Shown here one piece after another: positions 48,387 through 57,322 of a stretch of DNA of 64,000 nt (positions within the stretch are counted from its first letter, which is position 1; each line of letters opens with the position of its first letter). This stretch comes from Porticoccaceae bacterium (GTDB lineage Bacteria > Pseudomonadota > Gammaproteobacteria > Pseudomonadales > Porticoccaceae): assembly GCA_029250825.1 (NCBI GenBank), contig JAQXEN010000038.1:1-64000 (forward strand). The letters are read 5' to 3'. Both the position numbers and the translations under genes were made by a program. Under the pieces are notes generated by a model. That model saw nothing but the letters and a program-made list of their open reading frames with translations, was not told the DNA's origin and searched no databases.

Positions 48387-48797
48387 TCATGAATTTTTAG
48401 GCTTTACATAGAGTACTAGGCTGTGACCCACTAATTGATAACCTTTGTCTGCGGCAATTCGTTCCTGCAGGCTCTCAATTTCGGCATCGTGAAATTCAAT
48501 CACTTTGCCGCTCTCAGTACAGACCATATGGTCGTGGTGTTCGCCGCGGTCGATCTCGTAAATCGCCGGGCCATTATCAAAGTTGTGGCGCTCAACAAGT
48601 CCGGCAGCCTCAAATTGAGTGAGCACACGATAGACCGTGGCAATGCCCACATCACCATCAGAATCGCGCAATGCCTGATAGATATCTTCGGCAGTCATAT
48701 GACGATCGGTACAGTTTTCGAGGATCTGCAGGATTTTTACTCGCGGTAATGTCACCTTGAGTCCGGCTTTTTTTAGTTCTTGATCTTCCAGAGTCAT
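48387..48797 (-). CDS. fur: Ferric uptake regulator
   Basis: LKKAGLKVTLPRVKILQILE, GIATVYRVLTQFEAAGLVERHNF, GEHHDHMVC; divergent from bamE. Confidence 0.95.
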   Translation of the reverse strand: MTLEDQELKKAGLKVTLPRVKILQILENCTDRHMTAEDIYQALRDSDGDVGIATVYRVLTQFEAAGLVERHNFDNGPAIYEIDRGEHHDHMVCTESGKVIEFHDAEIESLQERIAADKGYQLVGHSLVLYVKPKNS

Positions 48798-48867
48798 TGT
48801 TAGCCCTTCTCTATGCTTGTCGCTTTGGGTATTATCCCCGTTCGCTTAACCAACGGGAACCCCACAA

Positions 48868-49224
48868 ATGCGAATAGTTCTGATTTGCTTAATAAGTTTT
48901 ACGCTTCTGGCCAGCGGCTGCAGCTGGATCAAATTCCCTGGGGTACACAAAGTAGCCATCCAGCAAGGCAATATTGTTGATCAGGAGATGATTGATAAAT
49001 TGCTTCCAGGTATGACCAAGTCTCAGGTGCGCTTTGTACTTGGCACTCCTCTGGTAACCGATACCTTTAACCAAACACGCTGGGATTATTTCTACAGCCG
49101 CAAATCACCCTCTGGCAAAGAAACTCAGGAGCAGGTGACGATTTTCTTTGATCAGGAAGATAAGCTCGAGCGCATGACCGGTGACTATATGCCGACTCCT
49201 GCTGCGGAGCCCGAGGCCAAGTAA
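48868..49224 (+). CDS. bamE: Outer membrane assembly lipoprotein BamE
   Basis: Lipobox ASGCSWIKFPGVHKVAIQQGN, LLPGMTKSQVRFVLGTPLV. Confidence 0.96.
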   Translation: MRIVLICLISFTLLASGCSWIKFPGVHKVAIQQGNIVDQEMIDKLLPGMTKSQVRFVLGTPLVTDTFNQTRWDYFYSRKSPSGKETQEQVTIFFDQEDKLERMTGDYMPTPAAEPEAK

Positions 49225-49264
49225 GTTGATCAGGTCGATCTGAAACCGGGTCGGCCTGCTCTCC

Positions 49265-49344
49265 ATCTAAACAGCCTTCTATCACATTAGCCTTCTAACC
49301 GAACGGCTTTCCAACTAAACAGCCCTCTAGCTAAACGGCTTTGC
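49265..49344. repeat. 16-bp tandem repeat (5 units) reaching the ratB stop codon
   Basis: ATCTAAACAGCCTTCT / ATCACATTAGCCTTCT / AACCGAACGGCTTTCC / AACTAAACAGCCCTCT / AGCTAAACGGCTTTGC. Confidence 0.92.
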
Positions 49345-49681
49345 CTTCAATCCCCGCCTGCTCTTTCTTAAGCTTTGCTTCCTCAGCACGGCGACGACGC
49401 ACTTCTTTCGGATCGGCAATCAATGGTCGATAAATTTCTACCCGATCACGCTCCTGCAACACATATTCACCTGGCTCTGCCAAACCCTTAGTGCCCAGCA
49501 CCTGAGCGAAAATACCCATCTTACTACTGCCCAGATCAATCTCGGGAAAGCTCTGGACAATGCCAGACTGCTCAGCCGCCTGCAGCGCTGTGGTGCCAAC
49601 AGCCACACTCAGTTGAATTAACTTCTGCTTCTCCGGCAGCCCATAAACCACCTCTACCACAATCATATTACTGTCGGTCAT
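49331..49681 (-). CDS. ratB: RatB/RnfH-family protein
   Basis: VEVVYGLPEKQKLIQLSVAVGTTALQAAEQSGI...QERDRVEIYRPLIADPKEVRRRRAE. Confidence 0.93.
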   Translation of the reverse strand: MTDSNMIVVEVVYGLPEKQKLIQLSVAVGTTALQAAEQSGIVQSFPEIDLGSSKMGIFAQVLGTKGLAEPGEYVLQERDRVEIYRPLIADPKEVRRRRAEEAKLKKEQAGIEGKAV

Positions 49682-50117
49682 CTGTCTTCCCATATACTTG
49701 ATCAGCGCGGCGACAAAGGGAATCTACAAGATCATTTGCCATGTTCGAGAATAGCTTTGACGCTGCCATACCCATCGCCATACTGTTAAATTCAAATTCC
49801 AAATCGAGGCTCACTTTACAGGCCTCTGGAGTCAGGGCTTTAAACTGCCAGACCCCACGCAGGCTCTTAAATGGTCCATCTTCCAAGCTCATCTCAATGC
49901 GGTTTGGTGCACTGAGACTGTTGCGTGTCATAAAGCTGGTTTTAACGCCCGCCTTCTTTAAGTCGAGGCGCGCAACCATCAGCTGATCAGTCTGCTCAAA
50001 CACCTCGGCGCTCTGACAGCCATCCATAAACTGCGGGTAATTGGCCACATCATTGACCAGATCAAACATTGCCTGATCCGAGTACATCACCAGTGCCGAA
50101 CGCTGAACCTTATTCAC
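49668..50117 (-). CDS. ratA: RatA/START-domain ribosome-association protein, GTG start
   Basis: VNKVQRSALVMYSDQAMFDLVNDVANYPQFMDGCQSAEV; overlaps ratB. Confidence 0.93.
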   Translation of the reverse strand: MNKVQRSALVMYSDQAMFDLVNDVANYPQFMDGCQSAEVFEQTDQLMVARLDLKKAGVKTSFMTRNSLSAPNRIEMSLEDGPFKSLRGVWQFKALTPEACKVSLDLEFEFNSMAMGMAASKLFSNMANDLVDSLCRRADQVYGKTDDRQ

Positions 50118-50140
50118 AACAACCTCATCTCTCAAGCGGC

Positions 50141-51514
50141 CTATGCAAAGAACTTGTCGTAGATACCCATCACAAAGACTGCGGCTATAGCCACCGGCGC
50201 CACATACCTCAGCATTAAACGCCAGCACTGCATAACCCACGGCGAAGTGCCCTGCATTTCATCCTCGACAAACTCATCTTTCATAACATAGCCGACAAAC
50301 AGCGCAATCAATAAGCCCGACAGAGGCAACATCACATTGGAGGTCAGGAAGTCTAAAAAGTCGAAGAAGGTAAATCCGGCGACCGTTGAGTTAGCCCAAA
50401 TATTAAACGAGAATACGCTGCCTAGGCCCAGCAGCCAAGTACCGCCGGCGATCAGCAAGTTGGCCTGCACGCGATTCATATTTTTGGCTTCGATCAGCCA
50501 GGCTACAGCCGGCTCGAGCAGTGAAATAGCCGAACTCCAAGCAGCGATGGTGACCAGCACAAAGAACACCGAGCCGATCAGTAGCCCGCCGGGCATATTG
50601 CCAAAGGCCACCGGCAGGCTGATAAACATCAAGCCGGGGCCGGCACTGGGTTCAACGCCGGGGGTAGCAAAGACAATCGAGAAGATAACCAAACCGGAGA
50701 TAATCGCCGTCATACTGTCAAAGAAGGCAACCGTTAAAATGGTTTTACCTATATTGGCATTCTGCGGCATATAGGCACCGTAGGCCATGATCGCGCCCAT
50801 ACCAATACTCAGGGTAAAGAACGCCTGACCCATTGCCTCCAGCACGCCACGACCGCTCAGAGCGGCAAAATCAAAGCTAAACAGAAAATTCCAGCCGGCT
50901 TGGAAATTACCCCGAAAAAAGCTAAAGCCAAGCAGTATCAGCAGCATAATAAACAGCAGCGGCATTAAAATTTCCACCGCAACACCGAGGCCTTTTTTGA
51001 CGCCACCGACCACTACACCAACACAGAGCATCAGAAATAAGCTCTGCCAAAATACCAGTCGCGCCGGATCTGCCAACAGCTTGCCGAAGACCCCGGCCGC
51101 CACCTCACCGGTCGCGCCACGGAGTTCGCCAGAGGCCATAGCAAAGATATAATCCAGTGCCCAGCCGGCAATCACTGCATAGAATGAAATAATTAACATG
51201 CCCGCCACAACACCCAACCAACCAATATTGCGCCAGGCCGGATGTGCGCCGCTCTCGGTAACTATATCGCTCATGGAGTTGATCGGACTTTGGCGTCCGC
51301 GACGACCAATAGCCACTTCAGCCATCATCACCGGAACACCAATTAATAAGATACAGGCGATATAGGCAAGCACAAATGCACCGCCGCCGTTACTGCCAGC
51401 GACATAGGGAAACTTCCACATATTGCCGAGGCCCACCGCGGAACCGGTGGCGGCCATAATAAAGGTCCAGCGACTGGTCCAAGTTCCGTGCATGCCTTTT
51501 TGCTGTAAGCCCAT
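50141..51514 (-). CDS. Sodium-dependent transporter, NSS/SNF family
   Basis: TWTSRWTFIMAATGSAVGLGNMWKFPYVAGSNGGGAFVLAY. Confidence 0.95.
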   Translation of the reverse strand: MGLQQKGMHGTWTSRWTFIMAATGSAVGLGNMWKFPYVAGSNGGGAFVLAYIACILLIGVPVMMAEVAIGRRGRQSPINSMSDIVTESGAHPAWRNIGWLGVVAGMLIISFYAVIAGWALDYIFAMASGELRGATGEVAAGVFGKLLADPARLVFWQSLFLMLCVGVVVGGVKKGLGVAVEILMPLLFIMLLILLGFSFFRGNFQAGWNFLFSFDFAALSGRGVLEAMGQAFFTLSIGMGAIMAYGAYMPQNANIGKTILTVAFFDSMTAIISGLVIFSIVFATPGVEPSAGPGLMFISLPVAFGNMPGGLLIGSVFFVLVTIAAWSSAISLLEPAVAWLIEAKNMNRVQANLLIAGGTWLLGLGSVFSFNIWANSTVAGFTFFDFLDFLTSNVMLPLSGLLIALFVGYVMKDEFVEDEMQGTSPWVMQCWRLMLRYVAPVAIAAVFVMGIYDKFFA

Positions 51515-51637
51515 AAACTACCCCAAAAAATGATTCTGGATTGTAACGCTATCCCCCAGACGATCCTAATCAAAAAGCGCTTATTAGCTGCGCATTTGGT
51601 TATGATAAATAGATCAGCAGACGTATAATCCGCAGTT

Positions 51638-52114
51638 ATGACTAAAAAGAAACCGAAAGCTCAATCCAGCACTATCGCTCTCAACAAGAAGGCGAAGCAC
51701 AACTATTTTCTTGAGCAAAAATTTGAGGCGGGAATTTCTCTAATGGGTTGGGAAGTGAAGAGCCTGCGCGAAGGCAAGGTCAATCTAACCGACACCTACG
51801 TGTTGCTGCAGAATGGCGAAGCTTGGCTGATTGGCACGAATATCACACCGCTACCAACCGCTTCAACTCACTATGTCACCGAGCCGATTCGCTCACGCAA
51901 ACTGTTGCTCAATCGCCGGGAACTGGACAAGCTTGAAGCTGGGGTCAATCAAAAGGGCCACACCTGTGTCTGCACCGCGATGTATTGGAAGACTCATCTG
52001 ATTAAAGTTGAGATCGCCCTGGCCAAAGGCAAGGCAGATTTCGATAAGCGCAATGACGATAAAGAGCGTGACTGGGATCGCCAGAAGCAACGGATAATGC
52101 GTCACTCTGCGTAA
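51638..52114 (+). CDS. smpB: SsrA-binding protein
   Basis: [60 protein letters not shown]. Confidence 0.97.
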   Translation: MTKKKPKAQSSTIALNKKAKHNYFLEQKFEAGISLMGWEVKSLREGKVNLTDTYVLLQNGEAWLIGTNITPLPTASTHYVTEPIRSRKLLLNRRELDKLEAGVNQKGHTCVCTAMYWKTHLIKVEIALAKGKADFDKRNDDKERDWDRQKQRIMRHSA

Positions 52115-52162
52115 GCTTGCGCAAACCCAACGAGGGCGCACCACTGGCTTAAAGTGCAGTTA

Positions 52163-52201
52163 ACAAAGTACTACTAAAAAGTGCTACTAAAAAGCGCTAC
52201 T
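52163..52201. repeat. 13-bp tandem repeat (3 units) at the 3' end of the LysE-family gene
   Basis: ACAAAGTACTACT / AAAAAGTGCTACT / AAAAAGCGCTACT; the stop codon (52197-52199, minus) lies in the last unit. Confidence 0.9.
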
Positions 52202-52835
52202 GGTCAGTGAAGGCAAGGCGCAGACCAAAGTAGGTAAATAATGTCCCGCCCAGTCTGGTTAGCCAACCTGTAATATTTTGATTTTGCTGTATACGGCGAC
52301 TGCCCACAGCAGTCAAAAATGCCAGCAGATGGCACCACAGCATGCCATTAATATTAAAAATCACCCCCAACAGAATAAAAGACAACGCCTTATATTGGGC
52401 TGTTGGATCAATAAACTGCGGAACAAAAGCCAAGAAGAATAAGGCGACTTTTGGGTTTAGCAGATTGGTCAAAAATCCCTGACAATAAATTTTGCCTAGG
52501 GGAATAGCGTTTGATGGCAGTGAGTCTTCAGTCTGTTTGACTGAACGACCAAAGAGCATCGAAAGCCCCATATAAACCAAATAAATCGCACCCAACATTT
52601 TAACCAAAGTAAAGGCCGCGGCGGAGGTGGCCAAGATTGCCGAGAGACCAAAGGCTGCCATAAGAATATGAAAAATGGTGCCTGTTCCCACACCCAGAGC
52701 TGCGACTGACCCGGCGCGGAAGCCCTGCATGGCAGTTCTACCAATAATATAAAGCGAGTCTGGCCCAGGCAGCACATTTAAGATGATACCGGAGACGATA
52801 AACAGCCAGAGGTTGTTGATGCCTAATAGATCCAT
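52197..52835 (-). CDS. LysE/RhtB-family amino acid exporter
   Basis: NVLPGPDSLYIIGRTAMQGFRAGSVAALGVGTG, GFLTNLLNPKVALFFLAFVPQF. Confidence 0.93.
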   Translation of the reverse strand: MDLLGINNLWLFIVSGIILNVLPGPDSLYIIGRTAMQGFRAGSVAALGVGTGTIFHILMAAFGLSAILATSAAAFTLVKMLGAIYLVYMGLSMLFGRSVKQTEDSLPSNAIPLGKIYCQGFLTNLLNPKVALFFLAFVPQFIDPTAQYKALSFILLGVIFNINGMLWCHLLAFLTAVGSRRIQQNQNITGWLTRLGGTLFTYFGLRLAFTDQ

Positions 52836-52925
52836 TTGTCTCTAATCCCCTGGCCTCATAGCCCAATCATTTTATAGTGGCTATTAACGCCAATGCTCCT
52901 AATCTACGCAGCGTGAAATAACGTT

Positions 52926-53657
52926 CTATTTACCAAACAGCCCTTTCAGCCCACTGGCCTTTTCCTTGAGCTGGTCTTCAAGAGACTTGCCCATATCCTT
53001 AATTGCCCCGGACTGACTGGCGGCCTTGCCCGCCGCACCGACAATAGCAGTAATAATTTCTGCCGCGGCCTCAGCGCCGGAGACGCCGCTGTTCTCTTCA
53101 TCAGAGCCACCTAAATCAGTGAGCCGCAGATCCGGTAGCTGTAGATCGATACCCTTGCCCCCAAGAATGGCGTAGCGAACCACCGCATCGGTAATTCTCA
53201 GGTCACGGATAATAAACTTTTTACCCTCGGCGTCAGTTCCTCCCTGACTGCTATCGGCACCCAAATAATCGGCAATATTGGCCTGAATCTGATCCAGATT
53301 ACTGCGCCCATCGGCGCGTTCCATCGTTATCTCCGGAGCCACAATACGCAGAGAGTCCACCACTATGGTGTCGCCGGCCAATGACTCTGGATCCACGGCA
53401 AAACTGATAACACCCAATTTAAACGCATCGGCGGCGGCAAAACCCTCGGGGTTTCCCACCCGCAGCCCTGACAAACTGCCTTTGGCATCGGTAAGACTCA
53501 GCTCTACGGAATCGAGAGTCACTTCAGACCCCGTTAATTCAGGGCCAATAGTTTCTACTGCAGTCTTGATACCACGATCCAAGTTAGTTAGAACCACCAC
53601 CATCAACACAATAACCAACAGAACAATTGTCGCCGTAATCTTTCCAATTTTATTCAT
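52926..53657 (-). CDS. AsmA-like/DUF748-type membrane-anchored protein
   Basis: N-terminal TM then GIKTAVETIGPELTGSEVTLDSVELSLTDAKGSLSGLRVGNPEGF. Confidence 0.75.
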   Translation of the reverse strand: MNKIGKITATIVLLVIVLMVVVLTNLDRGIKTAVETIGPELTGSEVTLDSVELSLTDAKGSLSGLRVGNPEGFAAADAFKLGVISFAVDPESLAGDTIVVDSLRIVAPEITMERADGRSNLDQIQANIADYLGADSSQGGTDAEGKKFIIRDLRITDAVVRYAILGGKGIDLQLPDLRLTDLGGSDEENSGVSGAEAAAEIITAIVGAAGKAASQSGAIKDMGKSLEDQLKEKASGLKGLFGK

Positions 53658-53782
53658 TTGCTTTCTCCAAGGCTGTCAATTCAATCCAATTAAACAAAGC
53701 ATAGATGCTATTCTGGTATCTGTAAAAATTGCTAGTTGATCATAGCGGGCAATAATATTTTGAATCTGGGGTCTCATTAACA

Positions 53783-54535
53783 ATGACTGCATCAGTATCA
53801 CCTCTAACCACCCCTTCAGTCATCATTGAAGGATTTAAATTACTCTGGCATCGGCGGATTCGCTGGCTGGTGATCTTTCCCACAGCGATCAATCTAATTC
53901 TCTTTTCTGCAGCCACTTGGTTTGCTGCGGCCTGGGTTAATGATTGGCTGAATTTTTTGATTGCCTCGGTACCAACATGGCTAGAGTGGCTGGTATGGAT
54001 TATCTGGTTACTGTTTGCACTGCTGGCACTGATTATCTATGCCTTTACCTTTACCCTGCTCGCCAATTTAATCGGCTCGCCGTTTTACGGGATTATCGCG
54101 GAACGGGTAATTGTTCTTGAGCGGGGTGACAGCGATGAAATACAGAGCTCCACTTCGGCGCTGCTTGCCACCGCTTGGAGCAGCTTTTGTCGCGAGCTGC
54201 AGATTATCGCCTATATGCTGCCGCGAACTCTGGGCATCGCGCTAGTCACGGTGGTGATCAGCTTTTTGCCGGTGATCAATATTCTGGCACCGCTGGTTGC
54301 TGCAAGCTGGGCGGCTTGGACACTAGCACTGCAGTATATGGATTATCCAGCGGATAGCGATGCATTAAGCTTTGCCGAGGTGCGGCAGCGCGCGGGAAAA
54401 CAGCGATTACTGTCATTGAGTTTTGGTTTGTCAGCGCTGGCGGCAGCGGCTATACCGCTGTTCAATCTACTGTTGTTACCGGCTGCTGTTATTGGCGGCA
54501 CCCTGCTCTGGTGCCGCGAATACAACAAAATATAA
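53783..54535 (+). CDS. cysZ: CysZ/EI24-family sulfate transporter-like membrane protein
   Basis: GFKLLWHRRIRWLVIFPTAINL, NLIGSPFYGIIAERV, ALQYMDYPADSDALSFAEVRQ. Confidence 0.85.
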   Translation: MTASVSPLTTPSVIIEGFKLLWHRRIRWLVIFPTAINLILFSAATWFAAAWVNDWLNFLIASVPTWLEWLVWIIWLLFALLALIIYAFTFTLLANLIGSPFYGIIAERVIVLERGDSDEIQSSTSALLATAWSSFCRELQIIAYMLPRTLGIALVTVVISFLPVINILAPLVAASWAAWTLALQYMDYPADSDALSFAEVRQRAGKQRLLSLSFGLSALAAAAIPLFNLLLLPAAVIGGTLLWCREYNKI

Positions 54536-54572
54536 AAGAACAACTGGCACAGCGAGCGCTGCGCCCATTAGC

Positions 54573-56330
54573 TTAGCCAGCAGAGTCTGCTTTGTTGCCC
54601 TCAATATCGCCTTCTTGCTTATCTTCTTGAGAGCTCGTTTCTGAAGAGCTTTCTGTTTGAGAGCTTTCTATTTGAGAGCTTTCTTCACTACTCAAGCTAA
54701 CTGCCGGCGCTTCTGTTGTTGCAGCTTGCGGCTCTTCCTTAACCAATTGCTCTTTCTCTGCTGATGGCTCTTGTTCCGCTGAAGGCTCTTTTTCTGCTGA
54801 AGGCGCTTTTTGCGCTGATGGCTCTTGTCCCGCTGAAGGCTCTTTAGTAGCTGAAGGCTCCTTTTCCGCTGAAGGCTCTACCACAGCAACCGCAGGCTCA
54901 ACCTCTTTTGGCGTCTCAGCAGAAACCTCGACTGGCTTTTTAACTTCCACAGGCGCTTTTTCTGCCGCGGGCGCTTTTTTCGGCGCTCGTGCTTTGCGAG
55001 CTGGAACTGGCGTCTCAACCAGCAATTCCTCATCTGGCATAGTGCAGGAGAGTTTCATATCCAGCAGCTTTTCGATAGGCTCGAGCAAGAAGGCATCATC
55101 TTCACAGGCAAAGCTTATGGAGATACCAGTCTCACCGGCACGACCGGTGCGACCAATGCGATGCACATAATCTTCAGGCTCTTCTGGAAGAGTAAAGTTA
55201 ATCACATGGCTAACGCCGTTGACGTGAATACCGCGACCGGCCACATCAGTGGCGACCATCACTTTTATCGCGCCGTTCTTAAACCCTTCTAGGGTTTTCA
55301 TGCGACGCGCCTGGGGAACATCACCGGCAATCAAGCCCACTTTAAAGCCCTGCTTCTTTAAACGCTCGTAGAGAGTGCGGCAAATATCGCGACGGTTAGC
55401 AAACACCATAACGCTCTGCACATCATCGCTCTTAAGAATATTTTGCAACAGAGCAAATTTTTCACTGGCGGTAGTGATAAAGATTTTTTGCTCGACGGTA
55501 TCTGTAGCTACGCGCTCCGGCTCCATCTCAAGCTTTACTGGCTTATCAGTCCACTGCTCAGACAGACGCATAACATCGTCAGTAAAGGTGGCTGAGAAGA
55601 GTAAGGTTTGACGATCTTCTTTTGGCGGCGTTGCCCGCACCAGACGCCGAACCTGGGGAATAAAACCCATATCCAACATGCGGTCAGCTTCATCGATTAC
55701 CAGTACTTCAACCTGATCTAAGTGGACGTCTTTATTGCTGGCAAAATCCAACAGGCGTCCCGGAGTTCCCACTAAAATATCACAGTGTGAACGCTGAATT
55801 TTATGCAGCTGCTTTCCATAGTCCATACCGCCAACTAGCGTGTGTACCTTGAGGTCGGTGTGCTGAACCAACTGTTCGGCATCTTCACCAATCTGAACTG
55901 CCAACTCTCGGGTGGGCGCCAGAATTAGTGCGCGGGCTTCGCCAATATAGCGCTCGTCTTCAACCGGATACTTGAGCAGATCGCTGATAATACTGATCAG
56001 GAATGCAGCAGTTTTACCTGTGCCTGTCTGTGCCTTGCCGACCATATCATGGCCGCGCAAAGTATGAGGTAGCGATGCGCCCTGAATAGGTGTGGCATAG
56101 GTGAACCCAGCAGTCTGAATACCCCGCAGCAGTGGCAAGGGCAGATCGAAGTCGTGGAAGCGGGCTTTGCCCTCTTGCACTTCGACAACAAATTGATCAG
56201 CACTCCAAGCTTTTTCGGCATTGGAACTGTTGCGACCACGGCCGCGTCCGCGGCGTCGAGGACCTCGCGCAGATGACTTTTTGGCTTCATTGTTGGGAGT
56301 AGAGTTTTCTGGGGCTGTAGTTTCAGTCAA
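54573..56330 (-). CDS. rhlB: DEAD-box RNA helicase (RhlB-like) with long repetitive C-terminal tail; TTG start at 56330
   Basis: Q-motif [50 protein letters not shown]; tail [18 protein letters not shown]... and [17 protein letters not shown]. Confidence 0.9.
   Translation of the reverse strand: MTETTAPENSTPNNEAKKSSARGPRRRGRGRGRNSSNAEKAWSADQFVVEVQEGKARFHDFDLPLPLLRGIQTAGFTYATPIQGASLPHTLRGHDMVGKAQTGTGKTAAFLISIISDLLKYPVEDERYIGEARALILAPTRELAVQIGEDAEQLVQHTDLKVHTLVGGMDYGKQLHKIQRSHCDILVGTPGRLLDFASNKDVHLDQVEVLVIDEADRMLDMGFIPQVRRLVRATPPKEDRQTLLFSATFTDDVMRLSEQWTDKPVKLEMEPERVATDTVEQKIFITTASEKFALLQNILKSDDVQSVMVFANRRDICRTLYERLKKQGFKVGLIAGDVPQARRMKTLEGFKNGAIKVMVATDVAGRGIHVNGVSHVINFTLPEEPEDYVHRIGRTGRAGETGISISFACEDDAFLLEPIEKLLDMKLSCTMPDEELLVETPVPARKARAPKKAPAAEKAPVEVKKPVEVSAETPKEVEPAVAVVEPSAEKEPSATKEPSAGQEPSAQKAPSAEKEPSAEQEPSAEKEQLVKEEPQAATTEAPAVSLSSEESSQIESSQTESSSETSSQEDKQEGDIEGNKADSAG
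54625..54695 (-). repeat. 15-bp in-frame tandem repeat in helicase tail
   Basis: Minus strand AGTGAAGAAAGCTCT / CAAATAGAAAGCTCT / CAAACAGAAAGCTCT / TCAGAAACGAGCTCT / CAAGAAGATAAGCAA. Confidence 0.88.
54750..54880 (-). repeat. 18-bp in-frame tandem repeat (7 units, EPSAxx) in helicase tail
   Basis: Minus strand units such as GAGCCTTCAGCGGAAAAG, GAGCCTTCAGCTACTAAA, GAGCCTTCAGCGGGACAA, GAGCCTTCAGCGGAACAA. Confidence 0.95.
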
Positions 56331-56508
56331 GTTTGGGCACACATATTTAGACAGTGATTTAACACCGGGTTCAATGCACGCTATGCGTTTAAGGCAATCT
56401 TTTTGAAACGCTGTGTGCACATATTTGCGCGGCGATTGTAGCAGAATTGTCGGCGAGCCGTTTGCTTTAATAATCTGGCTCGCCGCCGACCTGTCGCGGA
56501 AGTTATAT

Positions 56509-57153
56509 CTATGCGACAGCCATGCGCCGTGCAATCCAGTAATCGAGACTAAACCAGCGTCCGCCCCCGCTAAACAACAGCATCATCAGCATAATAAAAT
56601 AGGTTGCCGCAAACTCGATGCCATTGTTCAAGATCACCAAACCACCCTTCTCAGTTAGCCAGCTGTAATTGCCGTGACGCTTTAACAGTGACTTTGCCGC
56701 CCCTAAACGCTCGCCCACAGCAACACTGTTCTCAAGGCTTCGCTCCGCCCCGGGTACACCGACCAAAGCCAAGACTTTTGCAGTGCTGGTGTGGGGATCT
56801 CCTGGGGCAATGGCAAACCAACCGTTGTCCCAGTGGGCACTGCCCGCCGCAACCATCATGGTCACCATCAATGGGATAGCCACCAACCGAGTCGCCACAC
56901 CGACCAATAGGGCCAAGCCCCCAAGCAACTCAGCACTGGCAGCCAGCAACACCATTAGCGCCGGTGCGGGCAGACCCAGCCCCCAGTCAGGGTTGCCAAA
57001 CCAAGACACCATATCGTCCCAGTTGGCAAATTTATGCAGGCCGACACCGATAAAAATCGGCGCCAGATAAAGTCGCAGGGCCAGTGGCCCAAGCCAATCG
57101 ATATACTTTAGCTTGGAGAGGAAGAGGTCGTACCAGATAACTAGCTGTTGCAT
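56509..57153 (-). CDS. DoxX-family membrane protein
   Basis: [37 protein letters not shown]. Confidence 0.85.
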   Translation of the reverse strand: MQQLVIWYDLFLSKLKYIDWLGPLALRLYLAPIFIGVGLHKFANWDDMVSWFGNPDWGLGLPAPALMVLLAASAELLGGLALLVGVATRLVAIPLMVTMMVAAGSAHWDNGWFAIAPGDPHTSTAKVLALVGVPGAERSLENSVAVGERLGAAKSLLKRHGNYSWLTEKGGLVILNNGIEFAATYFIMLMMLLFSGGGRWFSLDYWIARRMAVA

Positions 57154-57322
57154 GCATCGCTCCTTGATTTTGTTCCTATAAATAATGTCGCTGGCAGATT
57201 AGATTGCCCCTTGGAGAAAAAATTCCAACCTAGCGATTAGTTAGCTTAGATTAGGCGAATAGGTCTTCTTTTTACTCGCATTGCGCTGATCATTAAACGA
57301 GAATGAACACTACTATTTTTAT

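Noticed and set aside
48387-48797. Fur lacking the CxxC structural zinc motif
   Set aside because: A single Cys (MVCTESGKV) also occurs in Pseudomonas-type Fur; not unusual.
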